This document shows, in pieces, positions 1-8,481 of a stretch of DNA of 64,000 bases. Made by a program: the position numbers and the translations under genes. The DNA is from a virus. The stretch spans positions 1 through 64,000 of IMG/VR virus record IMGVR_UViG_3300005613_000030, one strand, 5' to 3'. The first letter of the stretch is position 1, and each line of letters begins with the position of its first letter. The notes under the pieces are model-generated. The model was given only the letters and a program-made list of their open reading frames with translations. It searched no databases and was not told where the DNA came from.

Positions 1-258
1 TACATAACTATATATAAGCGAAGTGGAGATACATGCACTAAGCTAGCTGATCCAGCTACTTTGCCAGCTAGTACTAGTCATGATTGCGCTTTCAGTTCTG
101 ATGATACTTATTTAGCGGTTGCTCATAGTGGTGCCCCTTACATAACTATATATAAGCGAAGTGGAGACACATTCACTAAGTTAGCTAATCCAGCAACTTT
201 GCCAACATTCAATGGCAATGCTTGTGTATTCTCAAACACTGGTTTTCCACAATCTTAA
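1..258 (+). CDS. Beta-propeller tail-fibre protein, C-terminal fragment (5' end outside window)
   Basis: An open frame runs from the first base to a TAA at 256-258 and has no true start inside the window, so this is the 3' end of a larger gene. It encodes nearly two copies of the same 46-residue repeat found in the gene at 630-2444 (YITIYKR, GDTxTKLA, C-x-FSSDDTYLAVAH) and ends in almost the same tail (SNTGFPQS against SKTGFPQ). It is therefore a paralogue of that fibre. By inference it is a virion adhesin, or part of one, with a WD40-like propeller head. The DNA repeats are so similar to those at 1473-2441 that recombination between the two genes is plausible. Confidence 0.8.
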   Translation, partial: YITIYKRSGDTCTKLADPATLPASTSHDCAFSSDDTYLAVAHSGAPYITIYKRSGDTFTKLANPATLPTFNGNACVFSNTGFPQS

Positions 259-269
259 TAACTAAGCAA

Positions 270-298
270 CCTTAGGTGAGTTAATAACTCGCCTAAGG
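270..298 (+). terminator. Intergenic hairpin after propeller gene
   Basis: An 11-base inverted repeat, CCTTAGGTGAG and CTCGCCTAAGG with one G-T pair, encloses a 7-base AT-rich loop 11 bases after the stop codon. There is no T-run after it, so it may be a weak terminator or an mRNA 3' stabiliser rather than a classical intrinsic terminator. Confidence 0.45.
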
Positions 299-318
299 CA
301 CAATAACAGGATTATAAT

Positions 319-579
319 ATGAAACTACCAGATACACTGACTTTAGAGCAAGTTGAACAACTAAGGAAAATGTCAACTAAAACAAAAAGCTTTGACGATA
401 TGGTTAAAAAAGAAGATAAAGAAATTGACGTCGATAAAATTGTTAAAACACAAGTAAAGATAATTGATGGTAAAGAGGTATTTGTCCCTATAGAATCTGA
501 AGAAGAAAATCAAGAGGAAACTGAGACAGCGGAAGCAAAAGAAGACAACACTGAAGAAGCTCACAAAGAACAAGAATAA
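319..579 (+). CDS. Small acidic hypothetical protein
   Basis: An 86-residue protein with a short helical N-terminus and a C-terminal 30 residues made almost entirely of Glu, Asp, Thr and Ala. An AGGA sequence lies about 8 bases before the ATG. It sits between two propeller-fibre genes in the same orientation, so it may be expressed with them as an accessory or assembly factor. I recognise no family. Its acidic, probably disordered tail resembles those of small phage chaperone or linker proteins, but that is only an analogy. Confidence 0.6.
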   Translation: MKLPDTLTLEQVEQLRKMSTKTKSFDDMVKKEDKEIDVDKIVKTQVKIIDGKEVFVPIESEEENQEETETAEAKEDNTEEAHKEQE

Positions 580-629
580 CATTTTTAACGAAAGAAAATG
601 ATAAGATAGATATATTAATAGGAGGAGCA

Positions 630-2444
630 ATGGCAACTAGAACACATATAGCTAAGGTTACAGAAGGTGTAACTGAAAAAGCGGTACAAATGGTACCTTC
701 TGATCCTGGATCACCAGTTGATAGTCAAATTTGGATTAACACATCATCAAGAGAAATCAAGTACTTTGATGGAACAGTGGTACACAATTTAATTGAAAGT
801 GATGGATTAGAAAGGGTTGATCAACCTTTAGGTGTTTCGCCAATAGATGGAGCAACTGGAATTCAATTGTCAGCTACTCTAACTGCTTCTGATTTCATAC
901 CAGCTTATGATTTGAATACTCATGCCAGCTCAACTTGGGAAGTAAGAGATGCTGCTGACAATTTAGTGTTTTCAAGTATAGACGATGCTGCTAACTTAAC
1001 TAGCATATTAGCGACTGGCTTATTAGGTAACGTCACTTACAAATGGCGAGTTCAATATAAAGACATCAAAGGTTATACGAGTGCTTTTAGCGAGTATATT
1101 GAATTCAGTACAATACCTGTTTATATTGAAACTCCATCAATCACTTATCCAACTACTAGTCCAGATCTAACTGATGTTGACTTTGGAACTGATTTCACAA
1201 CTAGTACTTTCAATGTATTTGGTGCTAGTAATAATCACATCTCTACTCGCTGGCAAATAGCTCTAAGCTCAAATCCAACTTTCGATGTACTTGTATTTGA
1301 TAGTCTAGATGACCCTACTAACTTAGAGTCAATAACTCTAGATAGTGACGACTTTGAAGTGAGCACTGAATACATACTTAGAGTAAAACATACAGATAGT
1401 AACTATGGTGACTCAGCTTGGAGTGCAGTTAGAACTTTCACAACAGCTGCACAATTTGATATAGTACCGTTATTAGCAGTTGCTCACCAAAGTGCCCCTT
1501 ATATAACTGTCTATGATCAAGACATCGATACCTTTACTAAGCTAGCTGATCCAGCTAGTTTGCCAGCTAGTACTAGCTATAGCTGTTCTTTCAGTTCTGA
1601 TAACACTTATTTAGCAGTTGCTCATTTTACTTCCCCTTATATAACCATATATAAGCGAAATGGAGATACTTTTACTAAGTTAGCTAATCCAGCTAGTTTG
1701 CCACCTAGCCATGCATACGGTTGTAATTTCAGCTCTGACGGCACTTATTTAGCAGTTGCTCATAGTGGTGCCCCTTACATAACTATATATAAGCGAAGTG
1801 GAGATACATTCACTAAGCTAGCTGATCCAGCTACTTTGCCAGGTGGTATTGGCTTTAGTTGTGAGTTTAGCTCTGACGGCACTTATTTAGCAGTTACCCA
1901 TGATAATACCCCTAATATAACTATATATAAGCGAAGTGGAGATACCTTCACTAAGTTAGCTAATCCAGCTAGTTTGCCAAGTAACGATGGCTTTGGCTGT
2001 TCTTTCAGTTCTGATAATACTTATTTAGCAGTTGCTCACCAAAGTGCCCCTTACATAACTATATATAAGCGAAGTGGAGATACCTTCACTAAGTTAGCTA
2101 ATCCAGCTACTTTGCCAGCTAATACTAGTTATGATTGCGCTTTCAGTTCTGATGATACTTATTTAGCGGTTGCTCATAGTGGTGCCCCTTACATAACTAT
2201 ATATAAGCGAAGTGGAGACACATTCACTAAGCTAGCTGATCCAGCTGCTTTGCCAGCTGACAATAGTAATAGCTGTTCTTTCAGTTATGACGGGGTTTAT
2301 TTAGCAGTTGGACATGGAAATGCTCCTTACATAACTATATATAAGCGAAGTGGAGATACCTTCACTAAGTTAGCTAATCCAGCTACTTTGCCAGCTAATA
2401 CTAGTTATGATTGCGCTTTCTCAAAAACTGGTTTTCCACAATAA
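630..2444 (+). CDS. Tail-fibre/adhesin with FN3-like stalk and seven-repeat beta-propeller
   Basis: A 604-residue protein with an excellent SD (AGGAGG, 7 bases before ATG). Residues 1-70 form a domain shared with the gene at 2538 (THIAKVTEGVTE, AVQMV, DPGSP), probably the virion attachment part. Residues 75-280 contain two fibronectin-III-like modules (STWEVRDAADN, YKWRVQYKD, AWSAVRTFTT). Residues 282-604 are seven tandem 46-residue repeats with the core LAVAH-x3-PYITIYKR-x-GDTFTKLA-x-PA-x-LP and a variable loop before C-x-FS. Seven repeats equal one complete seven-bladed beta-propeller of WD40 type. The inferred role is host-surface recognition. The blades differ mainly in the LP-to-Cys loop. 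Confidence 0.75.
   Translation: MATRTHIAKVTEGVTEKAVQMVPSDPGSPVDSQIWINTSSREIKYFDGTVVHNLIESDGLERVDQPLGVSPIDGATGIQLSATLTASDFIPAYDLNTHASSTWEVRDAADNLVFSSIDDAANLTSILATGLLGNVTYKWRVQYKDIKGYTSAFSEYIEFSTIPVYIETPSITYPTTSPDLTDVDFGTDFTTSTFNVFGASNNHISTRWQIALSSNPTFDVLVFDSLDDPTNLESITLDSDDFEVSTEYILRVKHTDSNYGDSAWSAVRTFTTAAQFDIVPLLAVAHQSAPYITVYDQDIDTFTKLADPASLPASTSYSCSFSSDNTYLAVAHFTSPYITIYKRNGDTFTKLANPASLPPSHAYGCNFSSDGTYLAVAHSGAPYITIYKRSGDTFTKLADPATLPGGIGFSCEFSSDGTYLAVTHDNTPNITIYKRSGDTFTKLANPASLPSNDGFGCSFSSDNTYLAVAHQSAPYITIYKRSGDTFTKLANPATLPANTSYDCAFSSDDTYLAVAHSGAPYITIYKRSGDTFTKLADPAALPADNSNSCSFSYDGVYLAVGHGNAPYITIYKRSGDTFTKLANPATLPANTSYDCAFSKTGFPQ
1473..2441 (+). repeat. Seven tandem 138-bp coding repeats (propeller blades)
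   Basis: Seven units of 138 bp (46 codons) in perfect register, many nearly identical at the DNA level over 60-100 bases, with most change in a short segment after the codons for LP. Two more units lie at 1-258. The array encodes the propeller of the fibre gene. Its DNA identity makes unequal crossover or gene conversion likely. Confidence 0.9.
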
Positions 2445-2461
2445 GATACAATTAATAGTTC

Positions 2462-2488
2462 TGGTAGTCTCTATTTAAAAGACTACCA
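2462..2488 (+). terminator. Intergenic hairpin between fibre genes
   Basis: The inverted repeat TGGTAGTCT ... AGACTACCA, with an AT-rich loop of about 9 bases, lies 18 bases after the fibre stop. It has no T-tract, so it may be a weak terminator or an mRNA-protecting stem. It is similar in placement to the hairpin at 270-298. Confidence 0.45.
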
Positions 2489-2537
2489 ACTAAAGAAACA
2501 ACAAAACACGCTAATAAGCACAATATAGGAGATTAAC

Positions 2538-4007
2538 ATGGCTAAGACGCATATAGCAAAAGTTACGGAAGGTGTAACTGAAAGAGCAGTGCAAATGGTA
2601 TCAGCTGATCCAGGGTCACCAATAACTAATCAACTTTGGGTTGATACAGCTAATAATATAGTTAAATATTTTGACGGTTCTGTTGTACAAGTATTAAGCC
2701 AAAGTGGTCAATTAGATAGAATTGAAGCACCAGTTGGGGTTTTCCCAACTGAAGGGTCAACTGAAGGTGGAACATCCATTGGTTTAATTTCTAGCACTTT
2801 TAATCCTGTATATCCATCATTTACTCATGCTAGCTCAACTTGGGAAGTAAGAGATGCTGCTGACAATTTAGTGTTTTCAAGTGTAAATGACGCAGCTAAC
2901 TTAACTAGTATCTCAGCTACTGGTTTAAGCGTAGGTGTTGCCTATAAATGGCGAGTACTATATAAAGATAGTGAAGGTTTTATAAGTGATTTTAGTCCTT
3001 ACGTTAATTTCACTACTAACACTATATACACTGAAACGCCAGTTGTTACTTATCCAACTACTAGTCCAGATCTAACTGATGTTGACTTTGGAACTGACTT
3101 CACAACTAACGCTTTTAACGTATTTGGTGCTAGTAATAATCACATCTCTACTGACTGGCAAATAGCTTTAAGCTCAGATCCAACTTTCTCTTCACCTATC
3201 TTTGAGAGCTTAGACGATGCTGTAAACTTAGAGTCAATAACTTTAGATAGTGACGACTTTGTAGTTAGCACTGAATATATACTTAGAGTAAGACATACAG
3301 ATAGTAACTACGGTGACTCAGCTTGGAGTGCAGTTAGAACTTTCACAACAGCCTCTGAATTCTTACCACCAGCAGAAGCTTTTTGGGATTTTACAGACGG
3401 TAATCTTTTAAATGATAGTTCAGCAAATAATTATATATTGACTAATAATAATCTTGTAACTACTGGAGCCGTAGGAGCAGTATTTAATGGATCAGGTGCT
3501 CTTGCAAGTGGACAACCTTACTTATCTGAAAATGCTGAATCTATTTTGAACAGCATCCCAATTGGATTTGCAGTGGAAGCGTATTTTAAAATTAATAGTG
3601 CACCTTCAGTTGAATTTAACTTAGTGCGACAAGACAATGATGCCTCTAATTCGTTTACTTTTTGGATTAGAAGTGGTTTAGATATTCGAACTCGATATAA
3701 ATACAACGGAACTGTTGAATCTTCAACAGGTACTTCTCAGCTATCTACAGGCGTGTGGTATCATGTGATTTATAGTTGGTTTGCTACTACAGGTCTTCAA
3801 ATATATTTAGATAATTCTCTAGAGATCAATGAGCCCACTAAAACTATTGTGATGGGAGGTGGCGGTAGCACGACGGAACCGTTTACTATTGGAGCTGGCT
3901 ATGGTGGTGCCTATGGTATGAATGGGGAGATAAAATATGTACGTGTGTATAAAACAGAATTATCTGCAGCTGATAGAACAGCGCTATATGACAACAGAAC
4001 GTATTAA
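2538..4007 (+). CDS. Tail-fibre/adhesin with FN3-like stalk and LamG-like lectin domain
   Basis: A 489-residue protein, SD AGGAG before ATG. Residues 1-70 match the N-terminus of the propeller fibre at 630, followed by the same two fibronectin-III-like modules (nearly identical stretches such as ASSTWEVRDAADN and SDDF-x-VSTEYILRV). The propeller is replaced by a domain of about 210 residues that looks like a laminin-G/concanavalin-A jelly roll: it starts AEAFWDFTDG, has GVWYHV and LQIYLDN in the middle, and ends EIKYVRVYKTELSAADRTALY, which is typical of LamG_3. The two genes therefore share a base and swap receptor-binding tips. A carbohydrate ligand is inferred. Confidence 0.75.
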   Translation: MAKTHIAKVTEGVTERAVQMVSADPGSPITNQLWVDTANNIVKYFDGSVVQVLSQSGQLDRIEAPVGVFPTEGSTEGGTSIGLISSTFNPVYPSFTHASSTWEVRDAADNLVFSSVNDAANLTSISATGLSVGVAYKWRVLYKDSEGFISDFSPYVNFTTNTIYTETPVVTYPTTSPDLTDVDFGTDFTTNAFNVFGASNNHISTDWQIALSSDPTFSSPIFESLDDAVNLESITLDSDDFVVSTEYILRVRHTDSNYGDSAWSAVRTFTTASEFLPPAEAFWDFTDGNLLNDSSANNYILTNNNLVTTGAVGAVFNGSGALASGQPYLSENAESILNSIPIGFAVEAYFKINSAPSVEFNLVRQDNDASNSFTFWIRSGLDIRTRYKYNGTVESSTGTSQLSTGVWYHVIYSWFATTGLQIYLDNSLEINEPTKTIVMGGGGSTTEPFTIGAGYGGAYGMNGEIKYVRVYKTELSAADRTALYDNRTY

Positions 4008-4073
4008 TAAATAGAGTAAATAAATAAGATTAATAAGTAAATGGCGAAAGCCTTAAAAATAAAGGAGAAAATT

Positions 4074-4565
4074 ATGATTTATGCAATAGTAAAAGACGGT
4101 CAACCAATCAAATTAGCAAGCCTAAGAAATAAAGTAGATGGAAAAGTTGGTTTTCATAAGATGACCGATGAGCAGCGTAAAGCTTTTGGTTGGTATCCAA
4201 CTAATATAATCTACGACGACTATAACCCTATGGTTCATCGACAGGTAGTTAATATGGTTTTAGATGAAGACCTTGAAGTAGTGAATGTTCACTATAGATC
4301 ATATGGTCTATCTCAATCTCAAATTAGAGAAAATAAGCTTCAAGCCGGTTTTGCCTTTGAATTTGATTCTAAAGAGTATCAGGTAAATTGCTCAGGCTCT
4401 GCTTTGTCAACATTGACAATTCATAAGCATCGAGTTATTGATGGAACAATTAATGTTAAATTAGATGGTCAATTTATTGAATTAAGTGAATCTCAATACA
4501 ACGATCTTCTGGCGCAGATAGCAGAATATGTTCAACAATGCTTTGATGAAGAACTCGCTGGATAA
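4074..4565 (+). CDS. Putative tail-fibre assembly/accessory protein
   Basis: A 163-residue protein. I chose the ATG at 4074 because AAAGGAG lies 7 bases upstream; an earlier in-frame ATG at 4041 has no SD. Residues near 30-45 read MTDEQRKAFGWYPTN, which resembles the EQ...GW-P pattern in small proteins encoded next to phage tail fibres (DUF4376-like and other fibre-associated proteins). The rest is mixed alpha/beta with a helical C-terminus. Its position directly after two fibre genes supports a role in fibre folding or attachment, but this is inferred from context and weak similarity. Confidence 0.5.
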   Translation: MIYAIVKDGQPIKLASLRNKVDGKVGFHKMTDEQRKAFGWYPTNIIYDDYNPMVHRQVVNMVLDEDLEVVNVHYRSYGLSQSQIRENKLQAGFAFEFDSKEYQVNCSGSALSTLTIHKHRVIDGTINVKLDGQFIELSESQYNDLLAQIAEYVQQCFDEELAG

Positions 4566-4599
4566 TTACTACAGAATTAAATTAATATGATTACTAAAT

Positions 4600-4627
4600 A
4601 ATGGGAGTGCAAAAGTACTCCCATTTT
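4600..4627 (+). terminator. Rho-independent terminator
   Basis: A 9-bp stem, AATGGGAGT paired with ACTCCCATT, with an 8-base loop and a short T-run (TTTT). It ends the fibre-region transcription unit. Confidence 0.65.
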
Positions 4628-4640
4628 AGTAAGGTGCACT

Positions 4641-5435
4641 ATGACTAAATATTGGATTAACTATTCGCATGGAATGGAGTTGTCTCCAATTTCTACTGAA
4701 TATCAAGAACGCAGTGGCAATGAAAATGGTATTTTATTTTACCTTGTATACCTTGCAGTTCTCGATACACATGATATCTTAATGCCAGAAGATATTGAAG
4801 TATTTAAAAAGATCTGTATAGAATTACAAACTCACAACGATAATACACAAATAAAAGGTCTTTATGATCGTGGAGCACATGAATCTCACAATGATCATCC
4901 ATATTATAAATTACCAGAGAAACGTAGAAAGATTAGTCATGATAATATAACTGCTATATCTATTGGTAGTCGATATTTTAATTTACCATTTGCAAAACAT
5001 ATTGCACAATATGCTATAAACAATCAGTTTAAATTTGATAATAGATATCCTAACAATCAGCGCTTCATATTTAAGAATTCACAAGATAAATTAGACACGT
5101 CATTACAGCCTCATCCTAGAGATTGGTTTTTATGGCTTTTTAATGGTGGTGGATTTTATAGAGTACTAAGTTACATATTTTTCCCTGTATTCTTAATTGC
5201 TAATATTATGACATGCTATACACCTAAAGAAGAAACGTCAGGAAAACAACTCATGTTTGCTAGATTGGCTTTCGGTAGTAAAATATCATGGTTAATGAGG
5301 TTCAATTATTGGATATGTAAAAAAATATTAAGAAAAGCATATGGTAAGTATTTTATGTATGAGATTTTTAAAATTTATTATAAGAATGAAAATCATCCTA
5401 TTCGCACACTATCTAAAGGTTTGCTAATTAAATAA
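4641..5435 (+). CDS. Hypothetical protein with hydrophobic segment
   Basis: A 264-residue protein that I do not recognise. Residues 1-150 are polar and rich in His, Asn and Tyr. A hydrophobic stretch at about 176-192 (VLSYIFFPVFLIANIM) could be one membrane segment, and the C-terminal 60 residues are basic and aromatic. It follows a terminator and precedes a convergent minus-strand gene, so it is either the last gene of the adhesion block or an independently expressed one. A weak AAGGTG element lies 7 bases before the ATG. Confidence 0.55.
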   Translation: MTKYWINYSHGMELSPISTEYQERSGNENGILFYLVYLAVLDTHDILMPEDIEVFKKICIELQTHNDNTQIKGLYDRGAHESHNDHPYYKLPEKRRKISHDNITAISIGSRYFNLPFAKHIAQYAINNQFKFDNRYPNNQRFIFKNSQDKLDTSLQPHPRDWFLWLFNGGGFYRVLSYIFFPVFLIANIMTCYTPKEETSGKQLMFARLAFGSKISWLMRFNYWICKKILRKAYGKYFMYEIFKIYYKNENHPIRTLSKGLLIK

Positions 5436-5444
5436 TTTCCCTAT

Positions 5445-5462
5445 ATTAGCAAGATTGCTAAT
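5445..5462. terminator. Bidirectional hairpin between convergent genes
   Basis: The palindromic ATTAGC ... GCTAAT (extendable to ATTAGCAA/TTGCTAAT) lies in the 38-base gap between convergent stop codons. The AT-rich flanks allow it to serve either strand. Confidence 0.4.
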
Positions 5463-5473
5463 CTAAGTAAATT

Positions 5474-5842
5474 TTATATTCCAAAAATTTCATCCATTAA
5501 CAGGTCACCGACATCAAATGCTTCTTGTTTTCCATCAGGAAAAGATATGACTACACTTTGAACTCTAACTGATTTCCAATCAACGTCATCTTCTTGTGTA
5601 TTCCAGATTGCATTGCAACTAATTCCTGGTGTAATATGTCTTAAGCGAGAATATAATAATCTATATTCTTTCTTAAAGCGGTGCTTCAGATCATTGGCAT
5701 CTGTAGCTTCAGCATAATGCTTATCCATATTGCGGAAAAATTGTTTTGCTTCTTGAGAATAATCGAAATCTCGAGAAGTACGATCTTTGATCGATTTAAT
5801 CTTATTGGCTTTTTTATTTATCATGTCCCATATATCTGTCAT
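5474..5842 (-). CDS. Hypothetical protein of replication cluster, probably leaderless
   Basis: A 122-residue protein with a charged helical N-terminal half and a C-terminal half that looks like a small alpha/beta fold (SVRVQSVVISFPDG). No family recognised. I chose the ATG at 5842 (MTDIWDM) over one five codons upstream because TATAAT lies exactly six bases before it, the same geometry as seven other starts in this window, and there is no SD. It lies 16 bases after the primase stop and appears to have its own promoter. A role in replication is inferred only from the neighbours. Confidence 0.6.
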   Translation of the reverse strand: MTDIWDMINKKANKIKSIKDRTSRDFDYSQEAKQFFRNMDKHYAEATDANDLKHRFKKEYRLLYSRLRHITPGISCNAIWNTQEDDVDWKSVRVQSVVISFPDGKQEAFDVGDLLMDEIFGI

Positions 5843-5854
5843 AATATGATTATA
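5843..5854 (-). promoter_or_regulatory. TATAAT-N6-ATG promoter (leaderless type)
   Basis: On the minus strand TATAAT (5854-5849) is followed by six bases and then the ATG at 5842. Transcription would be expected to begin at or next to the A of ATG. No clear -35 box. Confidence 0.55.
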
Positions 5855-5858
5855 CAAA

Positions 5859-6737
5859 TTATTTATTTTCTATGTAGACGGGTTTGATTCTTTGAAGGAA
5901 GTATTTGGTGAATTCTTTTTGGCCAAGTCTCTGTAATTCGTCGTTCCAATCTGAGGCAGTGTCCGTGAGACAAAAATGAGTAAGACAATCAAACTCTGTA
6001 TATTTCTTTAATGCTTTTAATCCTGCTTCGTCTCTATCAGTTGCACAAATAATTTTATAACCATTGTCTTTTAATTCTTTAAGAACTTCGCGTTGATGAA
6101 GACTAGCACCAGAGCCGCTAGCAGCAATTGCCTTAAAGGGATTTTGAACTGCACTACCATATACGGCATTCAATGATTGTTGAATACTAGCTGCATTAAA
6201 AGCGCCTTCGCATACTACGATTGATTTCACATTAGGCATGATATTTTCTTGATTGTAATTCCAAAATAAAAGCCCACTGCGAGTGCCGGGAATCGTACTT
6301 ATTTTTGTAGTATCTCCATCTTTATTGACCCACGGCTTTAATAACCTAATCTGAGCACCAACGAATACACTTCCAAAATACAATGGAAACACTATGCCTT
6401 CATATTCCATATCATAATAAAAATCACCTTGACCCGTTAACCCTCTTGACTTTAGATATTGTAAAGCCTTTTTAGCGCGTGGATCACTCAGTGGAATAAA
6501 CTTATCTGGCCATTCCATTTTCTGTACTTCATTAGGTGTTGCTTCTTGAAAATCAAAATCACCGTTCAAAAATTCGCTTAGACTGATACCCGCTTGATAG
6601 CAATAATTATAAATTGAATAACCACGCTGACAACGCCCATTGCACCAAACCCAGATAGCACCACTATCTGGGTCAATATGCCAATGTAGCGTTGAATTTT
6701 TTCTTTGACATATAAGGCATTTTTTAGTATCAATCAT
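5859..6737 (-). CDS. DNA primase, zinc-finger + TOPRIM (T7 gp4 primase-like)
   Basis: A 292-residue protein. The N-terminus carries a zinc-binding set (C-L-I-C at 8-11, HWH, WCNGRC) like the template-recognition finger of DnaG and T7 primases. The central region has TOPRIM motifs: a Glu in VVCEGAFNAAS, and DRDEAG for the metal-binding D-x-D. It should make RNA primers for the lagging strand. It lies immediately downstream of the DnaB-like helicase gene with a 1-base TAATG overlap and a strong GAGGAGGAG SD, so the two are translationally coupled. It resembles the primase half of T7 gp4 carried as a separate gene. Confidence 0.8.
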   Translation of the reverse strand: MIDTKKCLICQRKNSTLHWHIDPDSGAIWVWCNGRCQRGYSIYNYCYQAGISLSEFLNGDFDFQEATPNEVQKMEWPDKFIPLSDPRAKKALQYLKSRGLTGQGDFYYDMEYEGIVFPLYFGSVFVGAQIRLLKPWVNKDGDTTKISTIPGTRSGLLFWNYNQENIMPNVKSIVVCEGAFNAASIQQSLNAVYGSAVQNPFKAIAASGSGASLHQREVLKELKDNGYKIICATDRDEAGLKALKKYTEFDCLTHFCLTDTASDWNDELQRLGQKEFTKYFLQRIKPVYIENK

Positions 6738-7756
6738 TACTCCTCCTCTTTTGAAGGTGTAACGGGCTTAACTTCTACTTGTTCTGCTAACTTATCAATT
6801 TGTCCTTGTTTGACCTTACTTTTAAATTTATCATCATATGGAACAAACTTACCTTCTTCAAATCCACATTCTAATTTATAACCCTGTAAACCAAAGCGAT
6901 CTTTTTTGATAATGAAATCAGTTTTCTTCATTTCAAAATGTGGCACAATCTCTATAACAACTGTTGCTGCTTCAATTATAGCTGGACATTCCTTTATACG
7001 GCTATCTAGTTCCACGTTATTTCGTTTACCCATAGAATGTAATTGAGCAAACAATACGATCGGAATATTAGATGCTTTTATATATCGCTGCATATAAATA
7101 CGCAACTGATTCAATGCGTCGTATCTGGCCATATCTGGTCGTTTAGTACTGTTTATTATTAATTGATAATAATCTATCAAACAACACGCATAATCTTCCT
7201 TCTGGACAGCTTTAAGCGCATTAATAACGCCCTCTAATCTTGTGGTTAATCCATCTTTATAATTAACATCAAACACATGGATATATTTAGAGATATCTGG
7301 TAAAATACGAGCACACTGCTGCTGTTTAGCTTGAACCATTCGTCCTTTTTTATATTCATTAAAACTATAACCATAGTGTAAACAAGCAATACGAAATAAT
7401 ACATCAGATCTCGATTCTTCATTCGCAATAACTAAAACTTTTTTACCTTCTTGCCATAATGGATATGAAATATTTGCTGCGATGGTTGATTTACCGTTAC
7501 CTGTATATGCACACATAAGATACAGGTTCTCTCTCGTGAACGGTATCACCTTCGACATCGCAGGATTTATAAAGGTTATCTTCTCTTTAAGCATTCGGTT
7601 ATATTGCTTAATATCATCGAATACGCCCTTAAGAGATTCTTTACTATTTAATTCATCAATATCACCTAATGACACAGATATATCAATCTCTTCTTCTAGT
7701 GGTTTACCACCTTTAGTGAGGATAGCATCTCGCAGTTCTTTATCTAGTTCAGCCAT
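6737..7756 (-). CDS. DnaB-like replicative helicase (RecA-fold core only)
   Basis: A 339-residue protein from the ATG at 7756, chosen because GGGGAGGA lies 9 bases upstream; a TTG 18 bases earlier has no SD. It has Walker A TGNGKST (85-91), an ANEES segment, Walker B CCLIDYYQ, and IPIVLFAQLHS like the DnaB motif with a terminal Gln/His. The family usually has about 450-470 residues with an N-terminal helical domain; here that domain is nearly absent, so this is essentially the motor domain, as in T7-type helicases. Together with the coupled primase it forms a split gp4-like module. The inferred role is unwinding at the replication fork. Confidence 0.8.
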   Translation of the reverse strand: MAELDKELRDAILTKGGKPLEEEIDISVSLGDIDELNSKESLKGVFDDIKQYNRMLKEKITFINPAMSKVIPFTRENLYLMCAYTGNGKSTIAANISYPLWQEGKKVLVIANEESRSDVLFRIACLHYGYSFNEYKKGRMVQAKQQQCARILPDISKYIHVFDVNYKDGLTTRLEGVINALKAVQKEDYACCLIDYYQLIINSTKRPDMARYDALNQLRIYMQRYIKASNIPIVLFAQLHSMGKRNNVELDSRIKECPAIIEAATVVIEIVPHFEMKKTDFIIKKDRFGLQGYKLECGFEEGKFVPYDDKFKSKVKQGQIDKLAEQVEVKPVTPSKEEE

Positions 7757-7757
7757 C

Positions 7758-8267
7758 TTATATATCCTCCCCAAAATCTATTACATCATCTTCATGATCA
7801 CTGTTAAATAGATCTTCATCAAACGAAATATCATGCGATATCGTATTAGGGTCAATAGTAGGAAAAGAATCTGCATAACGTCGTTGCTTTAAATATTCTT
7901 TTGTTGACATGCTACCAAACTGAGCTTCTTTATTAGTGCTAGTAACTTGTGCATCAATTGGGTAATACTCATAGAATGTCTGCATTGCAATATCTTCAAT
8001 ATTTTTATTCCATCCATCAATAAAATCTTTTTCGGTGCCTTTAGATTTAGCCTTCTTGTAAACATACTTTGCTGTTGATATTGGTGGAAGATGAGCCTTA
8101 ATGGCTTCTTTCATTAAAGTATAAGCTTCTTCAAATAATACATCTGCGGTAAACCATGCTTCAATAAGTTCATCAAAATTACCACCAACACTAGACATTT
8201 TCTTATCTTTATCACGAAGATCAGCAATCCATTTCTGTAAGATTAATTTACTTACGCTCTTAGTCAC
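7758..8267 (-). CDS. Hypothetical protein upstream of helicase
   Basis: A 169-residue, mostly helical protein with an acidic tail (SFDEDLFNSDHEDDVIDFGEDI region). Its stop codon is two bases before the helicase ATG, and it carries the helicase SD inside its last codons, so the genes are co-translated. Position and an acidic tail would fit a helicase loader or adaptor, but I see no loader motif and do not claim one. GAGG precedes the ATG at good spacing. Confidence 0.6.
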   Translation of the reverse strand: MTKSVSKLILQKWIADLRDKDKKMSSVGGNFDELIEAWFTADVLFEEAYTLMKEAIKAHLPPISTAKYVYKKAKSKGTEKDFIDGWNKNIEDIAMQTFYEYYPIDAQVTSTNKEAQFGSMSTKEYLKQRRYADSFPTIDPNTISHDISFDEDLFNSDHEDDVIDFGEDI

Positions 8268-8481
8268 AAGAGACCTCCAAGATTGCAGGTTCTTCTTTAG
8301 TTTTAAGATTGGTAATCTTAATCTTACAAGAATTATTTTCCTTGTCTATCCAGATTAAATCAATTTTATATTCATTATTAAGATTAAAACCGTACCGTTT
8401 ACCTAGCCAATAGGTGAATTCGTCAGTTATTTGAGTGACTTTCTTTGTCATTGGTCCTCCAAAAAAACGTTTATTAATCAT
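8260..8481 (-). CDS. Small hypothetical protein, first gene of minus-strand operon
   Basis: 73 residues from the ATG at 8481 or 63 residues from the ATG at 8451. The first start lies exactly six bases after TATAAT (leaderless geometry). The second has GGAGG four bases upstream within the first ten codons. Both may be used. The protein is a small beta-rich, charged domain (KIDLIWIDKENNSCKIKI). It overlaps the next gene by 8 bases. Function unknown. Confidence 0.55.
   Translation of the reverse strand: MINKRFFGGPMTKKVTQITDEFTYWLGKRYGFNLNNEYKIDLIWIDKENNSCKIKITNLKTKEEPAILEVSCD

Noticed and set aside
1473-2441. Regular repeats that could suggest a CRISPR array or diversity-generating retroelement
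   Set aside because: The repeats are coding, 138 bp, in frame and form propeller blades. There is no spacer pattern, no cas gene, no reverse transcriptase and no adenine-specific variation.
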